DNA of 64,000 bases. Source: Dyadobacter fermentans DSM 18053 (GTDB lineage: Bacteria; Bacteroidota; Bacteroidia; Cytophagales; Spirosomataceae). Location of the stretch: contig NC_013037.1 in NCBI RefSeq assembly GCF_000023125.1, positions 5,868,501 through 5,932,500 on the forward strand, in the 5' to 3' direction. Every line of letters begins with the position of its first letter. Within the stretch, counting starts at the first letter, position 1. The position numbers and the translations under genes are program-made. Below are positions 53,304 through 61,917 of this stretch, in pieces. The notes under the pieces were generated by a model that saw nothing but the letters and a program-made list of their open reading frames with translations, ran no database searches and was not told the DNA's origin.

Positions 53304-53319
53304 GCGTCTCTTATGCCAG
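53304..53319 (-). promoter_or_regulatory. Sigma-54-like promoter of ATPase-TolC operon
   Basis: On the minus strand CTGGCAT-AAGAGAC-GC: GG (53317-53316) and GC (53305-53304) are separated by exactly 10 bp, the canonical -24/-12 arrangement; the -12 half is ACGC rather than TTGC. A large palindrome lies 75 bp upstream, as expected for an enhancer site. Confidence 0.45.
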
Positions 53320-53393
53320 TCCTATTTTAAAAAGGCTTGCCAAAAGTGTAAAGAATTGACTGTCAGTTAATTTTGAATTAAACCTGCCTGCCT

Positions 53394-53434
53394 CGCGTCC
53401 GATACCGTACAAAATGTGTACGCATTCGGACGCG
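53394..53434. promoter_or_regulatory. 41-bp palindrome CGCGTCCGA...TCGGACGCG (enhancer-like)
   Basis: Outer arms CGCGTCCGA / TCGGACGCG (9 bp, perfect) and inner GTAC pairs; 13 of 17 arm positions match, with a 7-bp centre. It lies 35 bp after the stop of permease P6 and 75 bp upstream of the -24 box for the ATPase. No T-run follows on the minus strand, so a terminator role is less likely. Confidence 0.6.
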
Positions 53435-53468
53435 GTACGGACGGACGTTCGCCGGTGCAGAAATCCAC

Positions 53469-55877
53469 CTATTCCGACCGCAGAACGCGGACCGGATCGG
53501 CGGCCGACGCGCGCATGGCCTGCGCGAATACCGTCACCAGCGCCAGCCCGAGCGCCGCCATACCCGGCGCCGCGTACATCCACCACGACATTCCCGCATG
53601 ATAGGCGAACTGGCCGAGCCAGGAGTGCATCAGATAATGGCCCGCAACCGACGCCAGCGCAATGGCGACTGTTATGGTCCTGATGAAATTGCGGGAAAAA
53701 ACAATGGCAATATCGAAACCGGTAGCACCCAGCACCATCCTGATGCCCGTTTCGCGCCTGCGCTGGGCAATGGCCAGATGTGCCAGTCCGAATAGCCCCA
53801 GGCTGCAAATGAGAACGGAAACGATCGTGGCGGCATTGATGATCCGTTGCCAGCGCAGTTCGGCCGCGTAGGCCTTTGTATTGGCGTCGTGTAGGAAGGT
53901 GTATTCAAAAACAGCGCTGGGTAGAATGGTTTTGAACGTTTTTTCGAGCTTCCGGACCGCGAAATGTTCCTCTCCGCGCGCTATTTTGACCCATAATGCA
54001 TCGCCTCCGTGATGTGCGCTCATGGGCATGACCAGCGGTCCGATGCGTTCTTTGAGGGAGCTGAAATGGAAATCGCTCACGACGCCGATAATGGTAAGCC
54101 CCTGCGCGCCGAAACGCTCATCAGGCATTAGTGTTTGCCCGATCGGGTCGGTCATGCTGGTTTTCCGGACGAACGCCTGATTTACCAGCACGCCAAACTG
54201 CCCATCGGAAGCAAATGCGGGTGAAAAGTTGCGGCCTGTAAGAAGCTTCATTTCCAACATCGGCAGATAATCAGCATCTACCGTACGCACATTTGTCAAA
54301 ATTTTTTGCCCCTTCACCACTACATCACGAAGCCCGAATTCGCCCGAAAGCGACACCGGCCCGAATGCGGGATCACCGGCCAGTTCATGTTTGAAACGGT
54401 CGTAAATCTGCTGAACGTTACGCGCGCCACCAATCCCGATTTTGACGATCCGGTCGGGATTGTAGCCAAGATTTTTGGAACGGATAAAGTCCATTTGTGT
54501 GTAAAATACGACGCTGGCAATGCCCAGCAGCACCGCCATGGCAAACTGGAACACCATCAGCACATTACCAGCCGGATTGCTGCCCGCCAGCCGGGCTTTT
54601 GCATAAAGTGTTTCAATGGGGTTCAGTCGCGAGATTAGCCAGGCGGGGTAAAGCGCCGCCAATGCAATAGCGACAATAAATATGCCTGCGATCCAGCCAA
54701 GCAATCCGGGGCTCCACAGGCGGTGGAAGGGTATATGCTTTTGTGCCAGCTCATTAAATGCCGGCAGGAAGAGGATCATGATCAGCAATGCAAGCGCCAT
54801 CGCTATGCCCACGACGATTGCCGATTCACCAAGAAATTGCGCGATAATAGCGCCGCTTCCACTTCCCGTAGCCTTCCGAATCCCAACTTCCTTCGCCCGC
54901 TTCATCGACGACGCGATTTGTATGTTGATGAAATTAATACTCGCCATTAGCAGAATAAAGCCGGCCATACCTATAAAGATGTAGGAGTAAATGGGCCTGC
55001 TCGTCATCACAATGCCCGATTCGATATTCTGGTTAGGGATTGCCTGACCATTCAAATGAATGTCAGTCATTTTTTGCAGGCCATAGGTGATCGCCGATGC
55101 CTCAGGCTGGTCTTTGCGCTGGGTTTGGGACAATGCGTGGGCAATGCGATTGAACTTTCGCACCACTTCCGTTGCACGCGCATCGGCACGGAGGACGATA
55201 AACGTGCCCAGGTAGGCATTCAGCCAGCTCGTATCCTCGAACGACAATTTCATGAATTCGAACGGAAAGAGTACGTCGAACTGAATAGAGGAGTTGGTCG
55301 GCGGATCTTCCGTTACGCCGGTAACCACCAGCGGCTTTCCAAGTCGCATGGCCGACGGGTCGGCGTCCATTTCCAGCAACTGGCCCACCACGTCCGTGCG
55401 GTTGAAAAACTTCAGGGCCGTGCGCTTCGACATAACCACCGAGTTGACATTCCGCAATGCCGAGCGCGCGTCCCCGTGCAGTAATTTGAATGAGAATACA
55501 TCAAAAAACGACGAATCGACGAAGAGGAGCTGCAATTTGAATGCATCGTGACCGTGCCGTACATCGCCGTAAATGTCGCCGCCCATCACGCGTGCATAAT
55601 GCGTAATCTCGGGCATACGTGCCTGAAACGCCGGTCCCTGCACCTGCCCGGTGCCGCCAGTGGAGATGGTCTGGCCGTGGTCGCGGTAGGTGCTGGTGAT
55701 GCGGTAGAGATGCGGATTGGTCGCATGAAAGCGATCGAAACTTTGCTCGTCGTGAATGTAAAGCCCGGCCATAAGCGCGCAAGCGGTAGCCACCGCCATC
55801 CCGGCTACATTAATGACCGCATACAGCCTGCCCTGCCAGAGCTGCCGCACTGCAATTTTAAAGAAGGTCTTGAACAT
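53469..55877 (-). CDS. ABC transporter permease, FtsX/MacB type (paralogue P6)
   Basis: 802 residues with the family layout: MFKTFFKIAVRQLWQGRLYAV start, TM1 about 22-42, periplasmic domain, FtsX core (LMASINFINIQIASSMKRAKEVG split at the TM boundary, then IRKATGSGSG), second periplasmic domain and a C-terminal FtsX domain (RRETGIRMVLGATG) ending in VRVLRSE. The last FtsX signature departs from the KEIGxRKVxGAS of the others. The gene follows the membrane-anchored regulator by 8 bp and is surely cotranscribed, so it seems to have its own control. Confidence 0.92.
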   Translation of the reverse strand: MFKTFFKIAVRQLWQGRLYAVINVAGMAVATACALMAGLYIHDEQSFDRFHATNPHLYRITSTYRDHGQTISTGGTGQVQGPAFQARMPEITHYARVMGGDIYGDVRHGHDAFKLQLLFVDSSFFDVFSFKLLHGDARSALRNVNSVVMSKRTALKFFNRTDVVGQLLEMDADPSAMRLGKPLVVTGVTEDPPTNSSIQFDVLFPFEFMKLSFEDTSWLNAYLGTFIVLRADARATEVVRKFNRIAHALSQTQRKDQPEASAITYGLQKMTDIHLNGQAIPNQNIESGIVMTSRPIYSYIFIGMAGFILLMASINFINIQIASSMKRAKEVGIRKATGSGSGAIIAQFLGESAIVVGIAMALALLIMILFLPAFNELAQKHIPFHRLWSPGLLGWIAGIFIVAIALAALYPAWLISRLNPIETLYAKARLAGSNPAGNVLMVFQFAMAVLLGIASVVFYTQMDFIRSKNLGYNPDRIVKIGIGGARNVQQIYDRFKHELAGDPAFGPVSLSGEFGLRDVVVKGQKILTNVRTVDADYLPMLEMKLLTGRNFSPAFASDGQFGVLVNQAFVRKTSMTDPIGQTLMPDERFGAQGLTIIGVVSDFHFSSLKERIGPLVMPMSAHHGGDALWVKIARGEEHFAVRKLEKTFKTILPSAVFEYTFLHDANTKAYAAELRWQRIINAATIVSVLICSLGLFGLAHLAIAQRRRETGIRMVLGATGFDIAIVFSRNFIRTITVAIALASVAGHYLMHSWLGQFAYHAGMSWWMYAAPGMAALGLALVTVFAQAMRASAADPVRVLRSE

Positions 55878-55885
55878 GGATTTTG

Positions 55886-56776
55886 TCAGGAATGTACTTC
55901 CATTTTGTAGCCTACGCCGTGAATGGCGATGATTTTAACATGCGGATCAGCCGCCAGCAACTTGCGCAGGCGTGACACGAACACGTCCACACTGCGCCCG
56001 ACCGTAACGCCCTCATCCTCCCAAACCGATTTCAGGATTACATCCCTTTCCAGCACCTGATTGCTGTTTTTGGCAAACAATGCAAGCAGCTTGGCTTCTC
56101 GGAAGGTGAGCGTTTGGATACTTTCGCCGTTGAAAAGCGTCTGATTAGCCGTATCGAGCCACGAGCGGCCCATTGCAATCCGGGAGGAACCGGCGGGCGC
56201 TTCTTGCGGAGGGTTCTCCGGCTCCCTCTTGTTTCTCGTCCGGTTCCAGGCGATGAATCCGAGCCCGGCCAATGCACCGCCGGCGGTGAGCAGCAGCCAA
56301 GTGTTATTGGCGGCCTCAGGCCTGGGAGCAAGCTGCTCGAAGCGGATTTGCAACGTGTAGCAGCTTTCTTCCCGTGACCGGCCGCCGCAGGGCACGCCGC
56401 CGGGTTGTTTCAGGTCGAAAAGCTGGTAACCCAGCTTGATTTCGCCGGTCTGGCAATCCAGCAGCGTGACGGTGTAAGGGCGGTCGATGTAGTAGGCTTC
56501 GAGTGAGCGCTGCAAGGTTTCGGGTAGTTTGTCGTAGTCGAATAGCCGCGCTATTTGTACGGAAAACGTATTGGCGTCCGTCTGCTTCACCGGCGGGATC
56601 TGCGAGAGCGAGTCGCCATTGGCCCGGAGCAGGATGTCGGCCGTCCGGCGGAGCGACAGGTTCACATTTTCGGAAAACCGCGTTGCGTCGCTGTTGCCCA
56701 CGGCAATGCCGGAGAGCCCCGCGCACAAGCCGGTGAGAAGAGCGATTTTTCTGAAAATGACCTCGAAATACCTCAT
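55886..56776 (-). CDS. Membrane-anchored winged-helix regulator (OmpR-type DNA-binding domain)
   Basis: 296 residues. An N-terminal signal-anchor (about 9-27) leads to a periplasmic sensor domain of about 130 residues, with two Cys in CGGRSREESC; a TM at about 157-176 (WLLLTAGGALAGLGFIAW) is followed by a basic linker and a C-terminal OmpR/PhoB-type winged helix (LTFREAKLLALFAKN, LERDVILKSVWEDEG, RSVDVFVSRLRKLL, VGYKMEV). This ToxR/CadC-like plan couples periplasmic sensing directly to transcription. Organised as an operon with permease P6, which suggests that it senses a state linked to that transporter. Confidence 0.9.
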   Translation of the reverse strand: MRYFEVIFRKIALLTGLCAGLSGIAVGNSDATRFSENVNLSLRRTADILLRANGDSLSQIPPVKQTDANTFSVQIARLFDYDKLPETLQRSLEAYYIDRPYTVTLLDCQTGEIKLGYQLFDLKQPGGVPCGGRSREESCYTLQIRFEQLAPRPEAANNTWLLLTAGGALAGLGFIAWNRTRNKREPENPPQEAPAGSSRIAMGRSWLDTANQTLFNGESIQTLTFREAKLLALFAKNSNQVLERDVILKSVWEDEGVTVGRSVDVFVSRLRKLLAADPHVKIIAIHGVGYKMEVHS

Positions 56777-56798
56777 AAGACAACCGCGAAGAGATGCT

Positions 56799-56806
56799 CA
56801 AATTTA
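56799..56806 (-). promoter_or_regulatory. -7 element TAAATTTG of regulator-P6 operon
   Basis: Perfect TAnnTTTG on the minus strand, 22 bp before the ATG at 56776. No clear -33. Confidence 0.5.
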
Positions 56807-56813
56807 ATGAATT

Positions 56814-57062
56814 TCAGCAATTGTCCTTTTTGGTTTTCGGAAGATAAAACCACTGGTACTGCGTTACCGGCTGCGTCTTTTTGGTGTCAATGACTTTTTT
56901 GACGGCAGGTTTTTGAGAAGCGGGAACGATTTTGGCGGGCGTGGCCGCTCTGGCGGAATCGGCTGCGGTATTGGAATCGGCCGCGTTCGGCAATGCGACC
57001 GACGCCTGCAATGTGCAAAACAGCACTGCGGCCATTGTGATGCGGATGGTTTGGGATTTCAT
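56814..57062 (-). CDS. Small secreted Ala/Lys/Pro-rich protein
   Basis: 82 residues from ATG 57062 (MKSQTIRITMAAVLF); ATG 57071 would add MPF. A signal peptide ends near SVALP. The mature part is low-complexity (NTAADSARAATPAKIV, QKPAVKKVIDTKK) and ends WFYLPKTKKDNC. Family not recognised. It lies 37 bp upstream of the regulator start on the same strand and may be part of the same sensing unit or simply a neighbour. Confidence 0.65.
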   Translation of the reverse strand: MKSQTIRITMAAVLFCTLQASVALPNAADSNTAADSARAATPAKIVPASQKPAVKKVIDTKKTQPVTQYQWFYLPKTKKDNC

Positions 57063-57096
57063 AAAAGGCATGATTTTGGTGAAAAATGAACCTCGT

Positions 57097-57104
57097 CAAA
57101 AATA
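57097..57104 (-). promoter_or_regulatory. -7 element TATTTTTG of small secreted protein gene
   Basis: Perfect TAnnTTTG on the minus strand, 34 bp before the ATG at 57062. Confidence 0.45.
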
Positions 57105-57289
57105 CCGGGGCGCCTTATCACGCCTGGCATGGCCGCTGTAAAACATTGTAAACGAAATGTAAAAGATTGGTTATGGCATTCCACCAGCGTTTTGTTGAAC
57201 ATAAACGGGTAATCGAATTAATTTTCAGTTAAAGCAGAACATTATCGGAGATTCCGGATGTTAGCTTTTTATAACTCCATAACACTCAC

Positions 57290-58534
57290 TTGAAAACAGT
57301 AGCTTCCAACGATCCTTACGTAGCACTCCGCTATTCCGATTTCCGGTTTTTTGTATCCAATTCCTTTCTTTTTTCTGCCACGATCCGCATTCAGGAGGTC
57401 ATTGTCGGGTATGAGCTTTATAAAACCACCCACGACCCGCTCGCGCTGGGGCTGGTGGGCCTGGCCGAGGCGATCCCGTTCATCGTTACGTCGCTGTTCG
57501 GAGGCTACGTGGCCGATCAGAAAAACAAGATTTCCATCATGCATATCAGCCTGGTGGTGATCCTGCTGGGTTCGGGTATTCTGTACACGGCTTTTCAACC
57601 GGGCGTTTACAATAAGCTGGCGGAATGGCAGCATCTGGCTGTTATTTATGGTGTTTTTGGAATAATAGGTTTTGCCAAAGGCTTTTACTCGCCGGCAGCG
57701 AGCTCGCTCAAACCGTTCCTCGTGCCCCGGACGATTTACCATAACTCCTCCACTTGGAGCAGTTCGTTTTCACAGGCGGGCGCCATTATCGGTCCGGCCG
57801 CGGCGGGTTTTATGTATGCTTACCTGGGGCTTACGCAAACGCTGCTGATCGTGATCGTCAATTTCCTCGTTTGCTGGGTATTGCTGGGCATGATCAAAAC
57901 GCGCCCTGAGTTTCCAAAAATCGTGACGCCGATGATGGAGAGCCTGAAAGAGGGTTTCAAATTCGTTTTCAAAACCCGCATTGTATTGTATGCCATGACG
58001 CTGGATTTGTTCTCCGTGCTTTTCGGCGGGGTAATTGCATTGCTGCCCATTTTTGCGGAAGACATCCTGAAAGTCGGGCCGGAGGGGCTCGGGTTACTCC
58101 GCGCGGCACCGTCCATCGGCTCCATGCTCACGATGTTTGCGATGGCCTACTTCCCGCCGACGCATAATGCCTGGCGCAATATGCTGGTCGCCGTGGCCGG
58201 TTTCGGTGTCTTCACGCTCGTGTTCGCCGCATCCACCAACTTCATGCTTTCGTGCGGCGCTCTTTTTGCCACGGGCGTGTTTGATAGTGTGAGCGTCATC
58301 ATCCGACAAACGATACTGCAAATTTACCCGCCCGACGAAATGCGCGGCCGCGTAGCCGCCGTAAACGGCATGTTCGTCAGCTCCTCCAACGAACTCGGCG
58401 CTTTCGAATCCGGCGTGATGGCCAAGGCCTTCGGCACCGTGCCGTCGGTGATGCTCGGCGGCGTGCTGACACTCGTGGTAGTCACATGGGTGTATCTGCG
58501 CTCGAAGGATTTGTTTTCGGTTAGGTTGAGTTAG
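57290..58534 (+). CDS. MFS transporter, EntS/MFS_3-like
   Basis: 414 residues from a TTG at 57290 (MKTVASNDPYVALRYSDFRFF), the natural N-terminus for the family. Twelve TM segments are expected; the loop 2-3 motif GGYVADQKNK resembles the MFS motif A, and the central NSSTWSSSFSQAGAIIGP and PPDEMRGRVAAVNG blocks are typical of the EntS-like exporter group. It probably exports a small molecule; the substrate is unknown. Not linked to the permease system except by position. Confidence 0.9.
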   Translation: MKTVASNDPYVALRYSDFRFFVSNSFLFSATIRIQEVIVGYELYKTTHDPLALGLVGLAEAIPFIVTSLFGGYVADQKNKISIMHISLVVILLGSGILYTAFQPGVYNKLAEWQHLAVIYGVFGIIGFAKGFYSPAASSLKPFLVPRTIYHNSSTWSSSFSQAGAIIGPAAAGFMYAYLGLTQTLLIVIVNFLVCWVLLGMIKTRPEFPKIVTPMMESLKEGFKFVFKTRIVLYAMTLDLFSVLFGGVIALLPIFAEDILKVGPEGLGLLRAAPSIGSMLTMFAMAYFPPTHNAWRNMLVAVAGFGVFTLVFAASTNFMLSCGALFATGVFDSVSVIIRQTILQIYPPDEMRGRVAAVNGMFVSSSNELGAFESGVMAKAFGTVPSVMLGGVLTLVVVTWVYLRSKDLFSVRLS

Positions 58535-58598
58535 CGGGAGGTGGTGGTGTTTGTTACAAATTTTCTAATTTTATAATTGCATAAATTGATGAATCGAG

Positions 58599-58832
58599 AT
58601 GGATACCGCGGTTAAATTAAATGAGGACGGGAAATTGAATGATTTGCAAATCAGTATTTTGCGAATGTTTAATCATGGAATCAGCGATGCGCAGACCTAC
58701 GAATTGCGGAAGATACTGCTGGCATACTTTGATGCCGAGCTCAGAAAGGAATTGGAAAAGGTTCAAAACGAAAAGCAATACACGCAGGACGACTACGACA
58801 GAATGCTAACCGATGACAACTTTTTTAAATGA
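58599..58832 (+). CDS. Putative antitoxin of PIN toxin-antitoxin pair
   Basis: 77 residues, helical, highly charged (LRKELEKVQNEKQYTQDDYDRML), with no obvious DNA-binding fold. Placed 3 bp upstream of a PIN-domain gene, the usual antitoxin position. Base composition is more AT-rich than the neighbours, as is the toxin, suggesting acquisition as a unit. The antitoxin family is not recognised; its role is inferred from position, size and charge. Confidence 0.75.
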   Translation: MDTAVKLNEDGKLNDLQISILRMFNHGISDAQTYELRKILLAYFDAELRKELEKVQNEKQYTQDDYDRMLTDDNFFK

Positions 58833-58835
58833 TAG

Positions 58836-59234
58836 ATGAAAATTGTTGTCGATACAAATTGTTTAAGAGCTTCAATTCCTCCTCAGAGCAAGTATTATCA
58901 GCTATATCTTGAATTTCACGCTGAAAAATTTGATTGGTACGTCAGCAATGAAATTTTGCTGGAATATGAAGAAATTCTGACACGGACCTTCTCGATCAGG
59001 ACGGCACAGACGGTACTCTACCAGCTGAGTTTGGCGCCGAATACAGTACATGCCGAACCGGCGTTTCGATGGAATCTTGTAGCAGATCCCGACGACAACA
59101 AATTTTCTGACCTTGCTATCAGCTGCAATTGTGATTACCTGGTAACTAACGACAGAGGGTTCGATGTTTTTAAGTCATTAGACTTCCCCAAACTGAAAAT
59201 TATCGCCTTGTCAGCTTTCCTTCAATTATTTTAA
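58836..59234 (+). CDS. PIN-domain toxin (TIGR00305-type), predicted RNase
   Basis: 132 residues of a PIN fold. Acidic metal-binding residues are visible in VVDTN (Asp6), ILLEYEEIL (Glu), DPDDNKFSDLA (Asp pair) and VTNDRGFD. PIN toxins are Mg-dependent endoribonucleases held inactive by the cognate antitoxin, here the upstream gene. Length fits the family. AT-rich codon use relative to the flanking MFS and permease genes hints at horizontal gain. Confidence 0.88.
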   Translation: MKIVVDTNCLRASIPPQSKYYQLYLEFHAEKFDWYVSNEILLEYEEILTRTFSIRTAQTVLYQLSLAPNTVHAEPAFRWNLVADPDDNKFSDLAISCNCDYLVTNDRGFDVFKSLDFPKLKIIALSAFLQLF

Positions 59235-59245
59235 ACATTTCTCCC

Positions 59246-61642
59246 TTACTCCGCCTTCAACACCTTCACCGGATTAGTCAGCGCTGATTTCAATGCCTGC
59301 GAGCTTACCGTGAGCAGCGCGATGGCGATGGCGATAAGCCCGGCCAGGGCGAATATCCACCAGGATAGCGTTTCGCGGTATTCGAAATTTTGCAGCCATT
59401 TGTGCATGGCGTAGGCGGCGATGGGCGTGCCGATTGCGATGGCGACGAGCACCGGTTTTACGAAATCCCGCGACAGCATCAGCACCACATCCTGCACACT
59501 GGCACCGAGCACCTTGCGCACGCCGATCTCTTTCGTGCGGGCCTCCGCAGCAAATGCAGCGAGTCCGAACAAGCCCAGGCATGCGATAACGATCGCAAGC
59601 ACCGCAAATGCCAGCAGTATATTGCCCTGGCGCTGCTCCGACTGGTATTGTTTGGCAAAATTCTCATCAAGGAACTGGAATTCGGGGCGGGCTTCGGCGT
59701 CGAATGTCTTGTAAACCCGGCCAATGTGCGCAAGCGCTTCGGTGGTTTTGGCGGCGTTGATGCGGACGTATACATTGTCCTGCTCCGAAGGCGGCGCGAG
59801 CTGGATCACCAGCGGTTCAATTTTGTGTTGCAGCGAATAAGTGTGAAAGTCGCTCGTTACACCCACAACGGTCAGCTCTTTCACTTTCCCTTCCCCGTCT
59901 GCAGGGTAGCGCATGCGCTTGCCGAGGGGACTTTGCCATCCTTGCTTTTTCACCAATGCTTCATTCACGAGCACGGAGCCGGCCAGGTCGGCGGATGAGT
60001 TGGCAATGAAATCGCGGCCTTGCAAAAGTTTGATCTCCATCGTGCGCAGGTAATCGGCGTCGGCCATGAAACGCTGCGTCATTTGAGTGGTAGCGGGCAT
60101 TTCGCCGGTGTTGGTTTCTACAAACAATGCGGTGGAGCCGATGCTGTTGTTGCCGATGGGGTTACTCGCCGCCGCGGCGCTTTCCACTACCGGATTTTGT
60201 TCCAGTTTTTCTTTCAAAGCGCCCACCTGGGTCCGCACATCGTTTTTATCAATATGAAATGTGAGGACTTGATTTTTGTTAAAACCAAGGTCCTTGTGAT
60301 TCACATAACTGATTTGCCGGTACACAATGCCCGCGCACGCGATCATGACCACCGTGGCCGCAAACTGGAACACCACCAGCGACTGCCGGAAACCCGCACC
60401 GCCCGGCTGGTTGCCCAGCTGCCCTTTCAAGGCCATCACCGGCCGGTAGCCCGATAGCATTAATGCCGGGTACATGCCGCTCAGCAGTCCGATCACCAGC
60501 AGGAATGCCGCCGCAATGCCCAGCGTAAGGAGGTCGTCGTTGCGGTAATGCAGCGTCAGCGTTTTTTCGGCCAGTTGGTTGAAGAATGGTAAGGCCGCTT
60601 TTGCGAGCAGAAATCCCGCCAGGCCGGCGAGCAGGGTCATCAGAAACGACTCCGTCAAGAACTGGCCCACGAGCTGGAACCGCTGCGAACCGATAGCCTT
60701 GCGCACGCCCACCTCGCGAATGCGTTTGAGCGAACGGGCGGTGTAGAGGTTCACATAATTGATGCAAGCGATGACGAGGATGAGCAAGGGGATGGCAGAG
60801 AAAATGTAAACCGTGTTGATATTACCATTCGGGCTGATCTCGTAATCGAGCTGCGAATGCAGGTGAATGTCTGTCAGTGGCTGCAAATCCATGTGGTAAT
60901 CCGCATCGCCAATCTCTTTTTGCAGGTATTTGGCATAAAAGGCAGGGAATTTCGCTTCCAGTTTGGCCGCGTCGGCGCCTTCTTTGAGCAGAATATAAGT
61001 GTAAATGTCGCCAGCCTGCCAGCCGCTGGTGTAGTCGGGCGGCAGCGAGCGCAATGCGCTGAAATGCAGATGTGAGTTTACCGGAGTGTCTTCAATTACG
61101 CCTGTAACCGTGTTGGGAAAATTGTTGGAAAAGAATACGGTCTGCCCCATTGCCCGCGACGCATCGCCGAATAGCTTGGTAGCGAGGGTGTTGGTGAGCA
61201 CGATTTTCTGCGGACCGATGAGCGCCGTCGCCGGATTGCCGTGGAGAAAAGGGTAAGAGAAAACATCGAAAACGGATGGGTCGGTGAAATAAATGTCGTA
61301 AGCATCCACCTGCTTTTCCTGGAAACGGATCTTCCCGCCACCCTCGACGCTGATCCGAACCGTCTTTTCGATCTCCGGATATTCGTTTTGTAATGCAGGT
61401 GCGAATGGCGCCGAAGTAGGGGCGAGCTTGAAACTGCCCGTGGCCCATTGTGCCTGTTGCGTGACACGGAAAATACGGTCGGCTTTGGCGTGGAAGCGGT
61501 CGTAGCTGAGCTCGTCGGCAACGTAAAGAACCATCAGCCAGACGGCCGCAATGCCGATCCCCAGCCCGAGGATATTAAGCCCGCTGAACAGTCGCTGCTT
61601 GCGGATGTTCCTGAGCGATATTTTGAGGTAGTTGAATAGCAT
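59246..61642 (-). CDS. ABC transporter permease, FtsX/MacB type (paralogue P7)
   Basis: 798 residues: MLFNYLKISLRNIRKQRLFSG start, TM1 about 22-42, periplasmic domain, FtsX core (VIACINYVNLYTARSLKRIREVG across the boundary, then VRKAIGS), second periplasmic domain, and C-terminal FtsX domain (KEIGVRKVLGAS) ending in VKVLKAE. No ATPase domain. Single-gene unit with its own operator C and promoter on the minus strand; it converges on the PIN toxin gene with an 11-bp gap. Confidence 0.92.
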   Translation of the reverse strand: MLFNYLKISLRNIRKQRLFSGLNILGLGIGIAAVWLMVLYVADELSYDRFHAKADRIFRVTQQAQWATGSFKLAPTSAPFAPALQNEYPEIEKTVRISVEGGGKIRFQEKQVDAYDIYFTDPSVFDVFSYPFLHGNPATALIGPQKIVLTNTLATKLFGDASRAMGQTVFFSNNFPNTVTGVIEDTPVNSHLHFSALRSLPPDYTSGWQAGDIYTYILLKEGADAAKLEAKFPAFYAKYLQKEIGDADYHMDLQPLTDIHLHSQLDYEISPNGNINTVYIFSAIPLLILVIACINYVNLYTARSLKRIREVGVRKAIGSQRFQLVGQFLTESFLMTLLAGLAGFLLAKAALPFFNQLAEKTLTLHYRNDDLLTLGIAAAFLLVIGLLSGMYPALMLSGYRPVMALKGQLGNQPGGAGFRQSLVVFQFAATVVMIACAGIVYRQISYVNHKDLGFNKNQVLTFHIDKNDVRTQVGALKEKLEQNPVVESAAAASNPIGNNSIGSTALFVETNTGEMPATTQMTQRFMADADYLRTMEIKLLQGRDFIANSSADLAGSVLVNEALVKKQGWQSPLGKRMRYPADGEGKVKELTVVGVTSDFHTYSLQHKIEPLVIQLAPPSEQDNVYVRINAAKTTEALAHIGRVYKTFDAEARPEFQFLDENFAKQYQSEQRQGNILLAFAVLAIVIACLGLFGLAAFAAEARTKEIGVRKVLGASVQDVVLMLSRDFVKPVLVAIAIGTPIAAYAMHKWLQNFEYRETLSWWIFALAGLIAIAIALLTVSSQALKSALTNPVKVLKAE

Positions 61643-61679
61643 AGGGAAGCAGGTTTGTTAGTCAGTGCTATGGAACGGT

Positions 61680-61695
61680 TCAATTTATATGCCAA
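61680..61695 (-). promoter_or_regulatory. Sigma-54-like promoter of permease P7
   Basis: On the minus strand TTGGCAT-N5-TTGA (61695 down to 61680), matching TTGGCAC-N5-TTGC at the normal spacing with C to A at the last -12 base. It lies 50 bp downstream of operator C and 38 bp before the ATG at 61642. Confidence 0.5.
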
Positions 61696-61745
61696 CCGGT
61701 TTTTGCTTGATTATTAGCTGATTATGAAGGTTGATGCGGCATATG

Positions 61746-61772
61746 CTGTTCGTTAGCGGACAGCCCTGTTCG
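61746..61772 (-). promoter_or_regulatory. Operator C: dyad plus extra half-site
   Basis: On the plus strand CTGTTCG-N4-CGGACAG (61746-61763), followed by another CTGTTCG at 61766-61772, so three half-sites of the CTGTYCG type alternate in orientation. It is the third copy of the operator found at 3695 and 12798, upstream of permease P7 on the minus strand. Confidence 0.65.
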
Positions 61773-61848
61773 ACGGCGTACGCGCGTTTGCTGAAAATTA
61801 AGCGGGGAATTCCGCCCGGCAGGGGATAGGCAATGCCGTCAAAATCCC

Positions 61849-61856
61849 TAATTTTG
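61849..61856 (+). promoter_or_regulatory. -7 element TAATTTTG of glyS
   Basis: Perfect TAnnTTTG, 61 bp before the ATG at 61918. No clear -33. Confidence 0.5.
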
Positions 61857-61917
61857 CCAAATTCATGATTTTGATGGATTTAATAGTTTTTTTCTTATTG
61901 ATTTTTAAACGAATAGA

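Noticed and set aside
53394..53434. Intrinsic terminator of permease P6
   Set aside because: No U-run on either side on the minus strand; symmetry and placement upstream of a promoter favour a regulatory site, though termination is not excluded.
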